DNA of 64,000 nucleotides from Gammaproteobacteria bacterium LSUCC0112. GTDB lineage: Bacteria > Pseudomonadota > Gammaproteobacteria > Pseudomonadales > Pseudohongiellaceae. Below are positions 31,149 to 38,506 of this stretch, piece by piece (position 1 is the first letter of the stretch; each line of letters opens with the position of its first letter). The position numbers and the translations under genes were made by a program. The stretch is from the NCBI GenBank assembly GCA_004535785.1, contig SPIB01000001.1, positions 771,141 through 835,140 of the forward strand, read 5' to 3'. The notes beneath the pieces are model-generated. The model was given only the letters and a program-made list of their open reading frames with translations. It ran no database searches and was not told the origin of the DNA.

Positions 31149-31311
31149 TTTCTTCTCCTAATTAACTCCGGAAGCGCTGTCTTCGACGGGCGAGATTAAC
31201 CATAACTGATTCTGAACTTATTTTTAACGCAAGAAAAAACCTGAAAATATTTAATCGGTCATTGCCAGCATGTTTACCCGAGTCAGTCCGCCGCTTGCCA
31301 TATCGGCATAA

Positions 31312-32082
31312 TTACCGCATCAACCCCAAATTACAACCCACTAACACCTCTACCGGCATGTGATCACTCACGCCAATCCAATCTTCGGCAGCACCAACCT
31401 CCAACCCACACTCGCCAATCAAATCCTCAGACACAAATGCATAATCAATATGGTACGGCTTGCTCAGATTTCTTTGCAGGTAAAACGTCGGAATTGACTC
31501 CGAGCCCTGTGCCTCATTCGTCACCCGATGATAAAGGCTTTGCAGCCCTATCTCAGCAAGTTCTGCCACTACGCCCGAATGGCTCCACCAGCGATCTGCC
31601 TTGTCCCATATCGCATTGCTATTAAGATCACCGATTACCATCGTTGACAGCTTGGATAACTCCTCGCGATGAATCTGCAGGTATTTCCAAAGCTGGCCGA
31701 CATAACCAAAAACCTCTTTATCGCTGCCCTTGGTCCAGACTGCCAATACGGTCAACTTGTCATTGACAGTAAATGGCAAAAACACGCGCAACTCTGATGT
31801 GGTCCAAGTCATACTTGTATGGCTGCAGCTCAGGCCTTTGAGGGTGAATGTGCCATGCCAATTCAGCTGTGTAACGCGATTACCGTTCTTCGGGAATATA
31901 CCTATCCCTTTGTTCCTATTGCTACCAACCCAAAGGTACTCGCCTGCCCAATCCAGAAACTGCTCGCCAAAGAATTGCGGATCTTCACATTCTTGTATCA
32001 CCAGAATGTCAGCATAGAGCGCATCGACTTCCGGGAGCTTTTTCCGTAATGCGCCGTTGCAGTTCCAGGTAACTATTTTCAT
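31312..32082 (-). CDS. Endonuclease/exonuclease/phosphatase (EEP) family protein, cytosolic
   Basis: 256 residues from the ATG at 32082, chosen because MKIVTWNCNGALRKK is the canonical EEP start (the ORF extends 16 residues further). Catalytic landmarks: NCNGA, the metal ligand glutamate in LVIQECE, MVIGDLNSNAIWD (GDxN) and SDHMPVEV (SDH) near the end. No signal peptide, so it acts in the cytosol, perhaps as a DNase or a phosphodiesterase; the substrate is not inferable. It lies 163 bp upstream of the TerB gene in the same orientation and 66 bp after the Abi-alpha-like gene. It shares the A+T-rich character of the island. Confidence 0.8.
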   Translation of the reverse strand: MKIVTWNCNGALRKKLPEVDALYADILVIQECEDPQFFGEQFLDWAGEYLWVGSNRNKGIGIFPKNGNRVTQLNWHGTFTLKGLSCSHTSMTWTTSELRVFLPFTVNDKLTVLAVWTKGSDKEVFGYVGQLWKYLQIHREELSKLSTMVIGDLNSNAIWDKADRWWSHSGVVAELAEIGLQSLYHRVTNEAQGSESIPTFYLQRNLSKPYHIDYAFVSEDLIGECGLEVGAAEDWIGVSDHMPVEVLVGCNLGLMR

Positions 32083-32148
32083 CCGTGACTCGGTTGGATC
32101 AAAACAGTCTGATTCAGAATTGCAGGCCAATTTCGATTTCGACCTCTA

Positions 32149-32790
32149 TCAATTATTGGGAAGATTAGCATCTGCACGCAGTAGTCCAAAATATTCAACT
32201 GGTGAACCGATATAGCCCTTGCATCTGACATACATCTGAAGCCCTAGCGGTGTCGGCGTTAAATCTGCCGACGTGTGATATGGTGAGAAGCCTCCATGAA
32301 GAAGGCCTAGAGAGCGCAAGTGGTCGAGCTCTCTGTCGAGTCGTTGAATATCTTCGACTCCAGAAAGGTTCACTATCTCATCTAACTCCACAGAAAGATG
32401 ATTAGCTTGTATCCATCCAGCAGCAGTAACCATTTTAAATGCGTTTTCGCACGAATAGTTTATGATTTTAGCCTGGGTTGAAGTAATGTCCCTCAAAAGG
32501 TTTATAAAAATCAAGTTGCTGTCATCGTTACCCTCAAGAGTACAGGAGGACGCCAGCAAACCGGACCACAAATCTTGCACTATGCTCGATTCTGACCAAG
32601 AGCCTTCATCAAGAATGTGGTGGACGAGGCGGGGGGAAGCCTGTTCATCGCCATTGAACCCTAGCCTCTCATACTTCTGATTTGCTTGTTCTAGTATTGC
32701 GCCTGCATTTCTTTGCCTCCACGCACCAGTTTCTTCTGCGAATTTCCGCCCTAGTTCGTCTGCTCCCTTGTAACAAAGTTTTGCAATCAC
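32149..32790 (-). CDS. Abi-alpha-like protein (DUF4393)
   Basis: 213 residues from a GTG at 32790. The central part, SPRLVHHILDEGSWSESSIVQDLWSGLLASS followed by LIFINLLRDITSTQAKIINY, has the layout of DUF4393/Abi-alpha proteins (a helical domain with a conserved D-x-W-x-x-L-L-A core). Some members are associated with phage abortive infection. The helical N-terminus GRKFAEETGAWRQRNAG also fits. The C-terminal half (LDRELDHLRSLGLLHGGF, ADLTPTPLGLQMY) looks like a winged-helix module. I recognise the family by pattern only. It sits within the same-strand island block. Confidence 0.55.
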   Translation of the reverse strand: MIAKLCYKGADELGRKFAEETGAWRQRNAGAILEQANQKYERLGFNGDEQASPRLVHHILDEGSWSESSIVQDLWSGLLASSCTLEGNDDSNLIFINLLRDITSTQAKIINYSCENAFKMVTAAGWIQANHLSVELDEIVNLSGVEDIQRLDRELDHLRSLGLLHGGFSPYHTSADLTPTPLGLQMYVRCKGYIGSPVEYFGLLRADANLPNN

Positions 32791-32936
32791 TGTGCCTATC
32801 GCTTAAGAGATACTTTTTGCTCTTATTTCTTTGCCCATAGCACTTCCTTATAAATGCATTATTAACGTGGCACTTTGCGGCTTGTTTGTAGTGGTGCAGA
32901 AAGATAGTAGAGCTGTAGCTTCATTTTACAAGCAAA

Positions 32937-34178
32937 CTACGCTGGAATATGGAATAGCATTACAGCCAACTTTACTTCTCTATTTTTGTCACCATTGAGG
33001 TGAAAGCGATAGCTATACCAGCCTTCTTCCTGCTCATTCACGAAACCTAAGTAGTTTTCATGCTCGGCTATAGAATATTTTGCAGTCTCAAGTACGGCCA
33101 TAAAGTCCTTATTTTTTACGAACATTACAACTGCGGCCTTAGAGTCGCGCCAAGTGAGGTAGCCGAGCAATTGGCTGATAGTTTCTAAGAAGCCTTTCTT
33201 GCCGTGCCAATACTTCAGTTCCGCTATGAATACATTTTTTCCTTCATGGCGGAGCAGAATGTCAGTTTTTCCGGACTTGTTGAAAGTCTCACCGGTGGCA
33301 GCCCCTTCAAAGTTTGGTTCTAGTATCAGAAGCATGTGATCCCTTAGATGCTCTTCTTCCTTTCCAGAATAGGTAGATGGCAATCTCTCGAACTGCTTTC
33401 CGACATCGTGAATTATCTTAAGTATTTGTGCGTATATCATTCCATCTAGAGTCGGTTCTGGCTGATAGCCTTTATCTGTGACTTTTGGCTGTGGCTTTGA
33501 CGCAATGGCTTTTGTTCTTTTGGCAGGCACAGAAAATGTGCCCGATTTATTGCCGGATTCTTTTATTGGGACACCCAATGAGGCAATTAAATTATTTTTC
33601 TTCAGAATCTGCTCTTTTCTTGAATCAAATATTTTTTCCGCGTGTTGCCGGAGTGACGAATTGAAGCTTTCAATATCTCTGGTTAAGTATCCGTTTTGGG
33701 TTTCTAATCTTCGAATTGTATTTTCTGATTCAATTTTTATTCTCTGCGCATCGAGATTAAAGTTAATTATTCTGAAGGTAATGCAACCTTTCTCGACATT
33801 TATCAGAGGAGCTGACATGGAGTACGTACTTGCCTTAACTTCTAACAGTTGCGGATCTCCGGTGAAAGGGAGATGAAATACCAACACATCTCTTGGATAC
33901 GAACCACCTCGATCCATGAAATAATCTCCGGGGTGCATCTCTGCAGGAATCATCTCCTCACGCGTGGATAACGAGAGATCATCTTTATGAATTTCTAAAG
34001 GATCTATAGAAAACTCGCAAATCAAATGCTGCAGATATTCCTCTCGATTTACATTGAGTATGTAATCATCGGCTTGCGACTTAATGGCTTTATCTAGAGC
34101 GGCACGTTGGCCTTCGAACATGGCAAACCCGTCATACCTTGAGAATGCATGAAATCCTTCTCGTCGATATCCACTCAT
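32937..34178 (-). CDS. PD-(D/E)XK nuclease-like protein with long N-terminal domain
   Basis: 413 residues from the ATG at 34178, which has an AAAGGAT ribosome-binding site 6 bases upstream; a longer ORF adds 21 residues. The C-terminal part contains GKTDILLRHEGKNVFIAELKYWHG, matching the D...(E)xK core of the PD-(D/E)XK fold, then FLETISQLLGYLTWRDSKAAVVMFV, the usual following helix and strand. The N-terminal half (about 1-180) has no family I can name; a helical, charged middle (RRLETQNGYLTRDIESFNSSL) may be a coiled coil. It is a candidate effector nuclease. It is the most upstream gene of the minus-strand island run and divergent from the gene at 34387. Confidence 0.6.
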   Translation of the reverse strand: MSGYRREGFHAFSRYDGFAMFEGQRAALDKAIKSQADDYILNVNREEYLQHLICEFSIDPLEIHKDDLSLSTREEMIPAEMHPGDYFMDRGGSYPRDVLVFHLPFTGDPQLLEVKASTYSMSAPLINVEKGCITFRIINFNLDAQRIKIESENTIRRLETQNGYLTRDIESFNSSLRQHAEKIFDSRKEQILKKNNLIASLGVPIKESGNKSGTFSVPAKRTKAIASKPQPKVTDKGYQPEPTLDGMIYAQILKIIHDVGKQFERLPSTYSGKEEEHLRDHMLLILEPNFEGAATGETFNKSGKTDILLRHEGKNVFIAELKYWHGKKGFLETISQLLGYLTWRDSKAAVVMFVKNKDFMAVLETAKYSIAEHENYLGFVNEQEEGWYSYRFHLNGDKNREVKLAVMLFHIPA

Positions 34179-34386
34179 AACTATCCTTTGCTTGTAATAA
34201 TTAATTTGTCCGCAAGCACGACTCCCAACCATCGCCCCCACCCTCAGCTTTGCGGCAATTCCACCATCTTATATGAATCAGATTCATACCTCTGGTTCAA
34301 CTCCCCGGACAGTAGCCCGAATCAGCAGTCCCGGCAAGTGTCCCCCGTCCGAAAGTCCTTATCAATTAGCCAGATGGAGTATACCC

Positions 34387-34827
34387 ATGAGCACCAAAGC
34401 TAAAGTCGTACCCGCAAAGAAATCCATCGCCACCAAACCAGCCCCCATCAAGCCACCAAAGGAACAACCCCCAGAGCTCAGCATCAAAGTCATCAAGTCA
34501 GCAGAAACCACCAGCCTGACCGGCACAGGAGTCCTCGGTTATGAGATCGGCACTGATGAGGCCGGGGAGACCCACTACAGGATCACTGCCAACAATGCTG
34601 GCGGGTTCTTCTCCGGTGAGTGGGTCAGCTGGCCTGCCATCTATGGTGTCTGCAATGGACACACGCAGATTACCTCCATCCTGTTTCGGGCATTGTTCAA
34701 AGGCAAGAGCGTGAACACTGCCGGGTTCCTGATGGCGGTCCTGCAGCAAGAGGGCCTAGTGCAGCGGGTGCCCGGCAAGACCCGGCTGTACGCTCTGACA
34801 GAGGCCGGACGCAAGAAGGCCGCATAA
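34387..34827 (+). CDS. Small basic protein of unknown function with C-terminal winged-helix-like end
   Basis: 146 residues from the ATG at 34387, with GGAG 7-10 bases upstream; the longer ORF adds 38 unlikely residues. The first about 30 residues are rich in Lys, Pro and Ala, a flexible basic tail. The body ends LFKGKSVNTAGFLMAVLQQEGLVQ then RLYALTEAGRKKAA, which reads like a winged helix-turn-helix wing and terminal helix. I do not recognise the family. It is divergent from the PD-(D/E)XK-like gene with about 210 bp between them, so it could be a regulator of the island; that is inference. Confidence 0.55.
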   Translation: MSTKAKVVPAKKSIATKPAPIKPPKEQPPELSIKVIKSAETTSLTGTGVLGYEIGTDEAGETHYRITANNAGGFFSGEWVSWPAIYGVCNGHTQITSILFRALFKGKSVNTAGFLMAVLQQEGLVQRVPGKTRLYALTEAGRKKAA

Positions 34828-35168
34828 CGCCAGTTTGTACGGATCTCCAGTCCGTTGCTCCAAAGTGTACCCCTTACCATAACCCCTTGCTTTTCCTAGC
34901 CACTGCAACTGGGTCTTTACCTCAACGGGGCTCGCACCGGGCTTTTACCGACCCAAATTTCTATGGCTGTTATCGCACCAAAGACTTTGTACGAAAAATG
35001 TCAGCTGGCTTCGGTCTGAGGGTTCACAATTTTGGAAAACACGTTTCCGCGGGAACGTCTTTTGGATTGTCACTGTTCATGCTGACAGAGTCTGCGCACA
35101 AGAAGGCACTTACCATAACCCTTTGAATTTGCTCTCAACCGAGCCTATCCCGGCCTGAATTTCAATAC
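34828..35168. other. Intergenic region, no gene seen; repeat near its left end
   Basis: Nothing codes convincingly here. At 34839-34860 lies the third ACGGA-N7-TCCGT anticodon-arm-like element (loop TCTCCAG). The words CTTACCATAACCC and GGGTTCACAATT occur, and CTTACCATAACCC is found twice (near 34874 and 35109) about 235 bp apart, so the stretch may hold short decayed repeats. Confidence 0.4.
34840..34860. repeat. Anticodon-arm-like repeat on the far side of the island block
   Basis: CGGA-TCTCCAG-TCCGTTGCTC. It shares CGGA, the 7-base spacing and TCCGTT with the tRNA anticodon arm at 24930-24950 and with 25063-25083. It lies just after the last gene of the A+T-rich block, about 9.8 kb from the left copy. 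Confidence 0.35.
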
Positions 35169-35468
35169 CTATATGCCAGACGAATCTTGCCACCTGGATG
35201 GCGACTGCTTTGGGTGGAAAACTGCGAGGATAAGAATGAACTCAATTTCTACGCGGTAAAGGATTCCGTGTGGAAATGTTTCAAGCGGCCAGCGACGTAT
35301 GTGATTGTCTACAGCCTGCATTGCAAACGGCTGATGGGCAACTGAATTAACTGCAAACTCTACAGCATTCTGAAAACGCTGCGCCAACTCAGGACTGATC
35401 TTGCGGTAATAACTTTTTTCCCGCTTCAAATCCTCTCTGGCAGACTGGAGGAAGCGGACTGGTTTCAA
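35169..35468 (-). CDS. Type II toxin of the RelE/ParE family
   Basis: 99 residues from a TTG at 35468 that overlaps the antitoxin stop (TTGA). The RelE/ParE fold is recognised from MKPVRFLQSAREDLKREKSYYRKISPELAQRFQNAVE, then RRWPLETFPHGILYRVE and FILILAVFHPKQSPSRW, ending in the usual HxxRxPxxW-like strand. ParE toxins inhibit gyrase and RelE toxins cut mRNA; which applies cannot be told. It pairs with the upstream PF09720-type antitoxin, the usual partner for this toxin group. The non-ATG start keeps toxin dose low relative to the antitoxin. Confidence 0.85.
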   Translation of the reverse strand: MKPVRFLQSAREDLKREKSYYRKISPELAQRFQNAVEFAVNSVAHQPFAMQAVDNHIRRWPLETFPHGILYRVEIEFILILAVFHPKQSPSRWQDSSGI

Positions 35469-35704
35469 CGATCATCTGCCCGCAGATCGGCAAATACTTC
35501 ATCAGATGGAATTGCTTGTTCTTCGCCCGCCTGATACGCCCGAAACCGCCTGTTTGCTTCGGCAAGCCAAGCCAGCTCAACTTGTTGCGGATCCATGTTA
35601 GGTCTTTCTTCGATACTCTCTAAAAGGTGTATCGCCAGCCGGGTTCTCGCCTCTCTGGGGAGAGAAAGTACTTGTGTCTCAATATGCTGTATGGAAGCAG
35701 TCAT
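35465..35704 (-). CDS. Addiction-module antitoxin (PF09720 type)
   Basis: 79 residues from the ATG at 35704 (MTASIQHIETQVLSLP); the ORF runs 16 residues further up. The LPREARTRLAIHLLESIEE helix and the C-terminal sequence ELAWLAEANRRFRAYQAGEEQAIPSDEVFADLRA are characteristic of the unstable antitoxins that accompany ParE/RelE toxins. It neutralises the toxin encoded 3' of it by binding; it has no obvious DNA-binding domain, so autoregulation would be through the complex. The start and stop fit a tight two-gene operon. Confidence 0.87.
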   Translation of the reverse strand: MTASIQHIETQVLSLPREARTRLAIHLLESIEERPNMDPQQVELAWLAEANRRFRAYQAGEEQAIPSDEVFADLRADDR

Positions 35705-35832
35705 CGCAATTTCCCAGTTCAATTTCAGAAGTACGGTACTACTATAGACCATGCCAGTGAAGTTACGCCTGCCTTTAAATCAATTCTTCATGAGTTCGTA
35801 AACAAAACCGCCAGAGGCTAAAGATATCGCAC

Positions 35833-37365
35833 CTAGGGGAGACCCACAAACCCAGCCAGAAACTTGGTAAACGGCACGATATCGCCGCCCACACTGGCCG
35901 CCTCCAAGGCCTCCATATACGCCGCTCTTTGCTCAACAGGCACTACCAGCCATGGGTAGCCGCCTGAGGCCATCATGGTGTTCATCAAAAATCTGCCCAT
36001 GCGACCATTGCCATCCATGTAGGGATGGATATAGACAAAAATAAAGTGCCCCAGCACCACGCGAACAGCAGCCTCTTCCTCCTCCCGTAGCATATCCATC
36101 AAGGCTGGCATGGCGTCCCGAACAGCATCAGGCTTCAGCGGCACATGCATCGAACGCCGAATGAACACATCCCCGTTGCGATAACCGGCCAAATCACTGG
36201 CCTTCAAGATGCCAGCCGTCACACTGGGTGCAAACATCTCACGGTACCAGTCTCTATGGTCGGTACTGATGACTTCGCCAGCATTTGCGCCGCCGAGTAT
36301 CTTTTCGATACCGCTTTTCACCTGTTGAAACGCCTGCCAGTAGCCACGGGCAGCCAAGGCTGATACCTGCTCTCTGTCAGTCGCGTTACTGTCAGGATTC
36401 CATGAGCCTTGCCGCACCCGCTCAATCATCTCTGGCGTGACCTTGTATCCCTCGATTGACAGCGAGTGATAGGCATCAGTGGTATAAATTTCTTCAACGT
36501 GCTTCAGATACTCCTCAGCACTTTGTGTGCTGCCAATACCGGATGCCCCAGGGAAATGCTCCAGAACAGGCTGACGCATACTCTGCCACATCAGCCTCAG
36601 GCGGTTGACATACGGTGACGGTTCACGACGACTGAACAAGACGGGTGAAGCGGCAGCAAAAGGGTCATTTTCACGCACATCATACCCAGCCGCTTTCATG
36701 GTCTGGAGCACTTCGTGAGCAGTGTCTGCACGGCCAATATTTCTGAATGCCCCTGCCAGTCGCCCCGCGATTACGCTATGACCACCAGCAAGCAACTTTG
36801 CCAGTACATCAGAGGCATCACGCACCATGGCAAGTGCCGCACGGGCATCAACAGGATTACTGGTAAAAAATGTGGGCGATACTGCCACCAGCGCTGCTGG
36901 CAAGGTAAACAGTCTCAGGCCATCTTTCTGGAGCATGTCAGCACCAGGAGGCATGGCCGCCTTCACCCCCAGCAGAGAAGTGTTGAAAGGCAATGACACA
37001 AGATTGTTTTGCCCTGCCGATGACTTGACGAGTAGCTGGGCTGGCACTGTCCAATTCTCGACATGAACAGAAATGGACTGCTCAGGAGAAAGGCACCAAT
37101 CCCGCCCAAAGCGTTCTTCAAGGTACGAAGCGCAGAACTTCCAGAATGAGGCGTACCAAGCTGTACTTTCACCAGCTGTTTCATCAGGCGGCACTGGGAT
37201 ATACCAGCCTTTCATGACCTCCTGAATAAACCCATGCTTAAGCAGTCTTTGCCGGTGAGTCCTGCTTAGCTCACCAGACCGAATAGCAATCTGCCCCTTG
37301 TCCTGAAGGCGCGTTAATTCCTTTAGTGAAGATGCCAGTTTCTCCGACGGGGTAGCCATGGGCAT
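35833..37365 (-). CDS. Fic family protein with AbiEi-like N-terminal domain
   Basis: 510 residues. The catalytic Fic motif is HPYMDGNGRMGR (HPFxxGNGRxxR type), intact, so AMP transfer to a target hydroxyl is expected. A SLSIEG sequence about 140 residues earlier fits the inhibitory motif (S/T)xxxE(G/N), which would make it a class II, self-inhibited Fic. The N-terminus LTRLQDKGQIAIRSGELSRT..RLLKHGFIQEVMKGWYIP looks like the winged-helix domain of AbiEi-type antitoxins, so DNA binding or autoregulation is possible. Start at 37365 with AAGGAA upstream; a second ATG lies 6 bp in. It stands alone next to the toxin-antitoxin pair and is probably part of the same mobile region. Confidence 0.85.
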   Translation of the reverse strand: MPMATPSEKLASSLKELTRLQDKGQIAIRSGELSRTHRQRLLKHGFIQEVMKGWYIPVPPDETAGESTAWYASFWKFCASYLEERFGRDWCLSPEQSISVHVENWTVPAQLLVKSSAGQNNLVSLPFNTSLLGVKAAMPPGADMLQKDGLRLFTLPAALVAVSPTFFTSNPVDARAALAMVRDASDVLAKLLAGGHSVIAGRLAGAFRNIGRADTAHEVLQTMKAAGYDVRENDPFAAASPVLFSRREPSPYVNRLRLMWQSMRQPVLEHFPGASGIGSTQSAEEYLKHVEEIYTTDAYHSLSIEGYKVTPEMIERVRQGSWNPDSNATDREQVSALAARGYWQAFQQVKSGIEKILGGANAGEVISTDHRDWYREMFAPSVTAGILKASDLAGYRNGDVFIRRSMHVPLKPDAVRDAMPALMDMLREEEEAAVRVVLGHFIFVYIHPYMDGNGRMGRFLMNTMMASGGYPWLVVPVEQRAAYMEALEAASVGGDIVPFTKFLAGFVGLP

Positions 37366-37486
37366 TGGTTTCCTTGCGTGCAGCTACTCGTTTTTCATGC
37401 TGCACACAAATTAGTTTTTTATGTCGTACTATTTATAGTTTATTGTGTTGTACCATTGTTAGCTTGTGCTGTCTACTACAGCTAGC

Positions 37487-38392
37487 CTACCGAGACCTTA
37501 TGACCAGCTCCGCCGCAACGGGATAATGGTCCGACGGCCACCGCCCGTCCACGCTGTGTAGCACCGTGACGGCACGCTCCACAGTCACGGGTCCGTCGAC
37601 CAGAATCCAGTCGATACGGCCCTCGCGCCCCTCCGGCGGCGGGCCAAAACCATTTGACGTCAGCGGCGGCCCCTCCTGCTTTTCTGCGACTACCCAGGCA
37701 TCCCTGAGGCCATCGCTCGTCGCGGCATGCCACGTCTCACTTGTTTCTGCGATGGCGTTAAAGTCACCCAAGACCACGACCACGCTCTCCGGCGGATGTT
37801 GCGCGATGTGCGCATTGATCTGCTCTGCGGACTGGATCTGACGCGGGCCGCCACGTATCGTGAAGTGCGTGTTGTAGACGTAAAACTGTCGCAGAGTCTC
37901 GAGATGGTGGAAGCGAGCCCAGGTGACTATGCGGGCGACCCGACCCCGTTGAGTCGGCGGATTCGTATCGTCCCCGAGCCAGAACGTGCCAGAGTCTATT
38001 GGAACCAGTACCTCGTGCTTGTAGAAGATCGGCGTCGCCTCGCTCAGCCCGACACCTCCGTTCAGACCACGGTCAACGCCCAACCATCGGTACTCGGGCA
38101 TTTCCGACTGGAGAAAGTCGATCTGCACCGTGAGCGCCTCCTGCAGACCGAGGACGTCGGGGTCGACGGCCCGGATGGTCTCGACCACAAGCGCTTTGCG
38201 CATTGGCCAACGATTATCGCCGTCTTGACCATCCGACGTTCGAATATTGAATGTCATCACGTCGAGTTCGAAGGACGTGTTATCGGATTCTGCTTGTTGG
38301 GCAAAGAGCGTCATCGGGCTGGCAGACAGTACGAACACCGTCAGGACATGGACGGCAAATCGATGGCGCTTTTCCATTTTTGATTGAGTCAT
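37487..38392 (-). CDS. Secreted endonuclease/exonuclease/phosphatase family hydrolase
   Basis: 301 residues. A signal peptide is seen (MTQSKMEKRHRFAVHVLTVFVLSASPMTLFAQQ), so the enzyme is periplasmic or secreted. EEP landmarks: VMTFNIRTSDGQDGDNRW, the metal glutamate in VLGLQEAL, a his in YNTHF, VVLGDFNA, and SDHYPVAAEL. The subtype with DGxNxW near the N-terminus includes secreted phosphodiesterases and some sphingomyelinase-like proteins; the substrate is unknown. A second in-frame ATG lies 15 bp in. It is divergent from the amidohydrolase gene, 114 bp away. Confidence 0.82.
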   Translation of the reverse strand: MTQSKMEKRHRFAVHVLTVFVLSASPMTLFAQQAESDNTSFELDVMTFNIRTSDGQDGDNRWPMRKALVVETIRAVDPDVLGLQEALTVQIDFLQSEMPEYRWLGVDRGLNGGVGLSEATPIFYKHEVLVPIDSGTFWLGDDTNPPTQRGRVARIVTWARFHHLETLRQFYVYNTHFTIRGGPRQIQSAEQINAHIAQHPPESVVVVLGDFNAIAETSETWHAATSDGLRDAWVVAEKQEGPPLTSNGFGPPPEGREGRIDWILVDGPVTVERAVTVLHSVDGRWPSDHYPVAAELVIRSR

Positions 38393-38506
38393 GCGCCGGA
38401 TTCTGGCAGATAGGCAGTTAACTTGTAAGTACCCTTGTTAGTACCCTTGCTTGTATCGAAGTATTGCTGCAAATTCCCTTTGTAAAAGTCCTTTCCGGAG
38501 ATAGCG

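Noticed and set aside
24979-37486. An intact prophage or integrative conjugative element
   Set aside because: No integrase, capsid, terminase, relaxase or type IV secretion gene was found.
37727-38383. 218-codon plus-strand ORF opposite the secreted EEP gene
   Set aside because: The opposite strand encodes a full EEP protein with signal peptide; this frame has no features.
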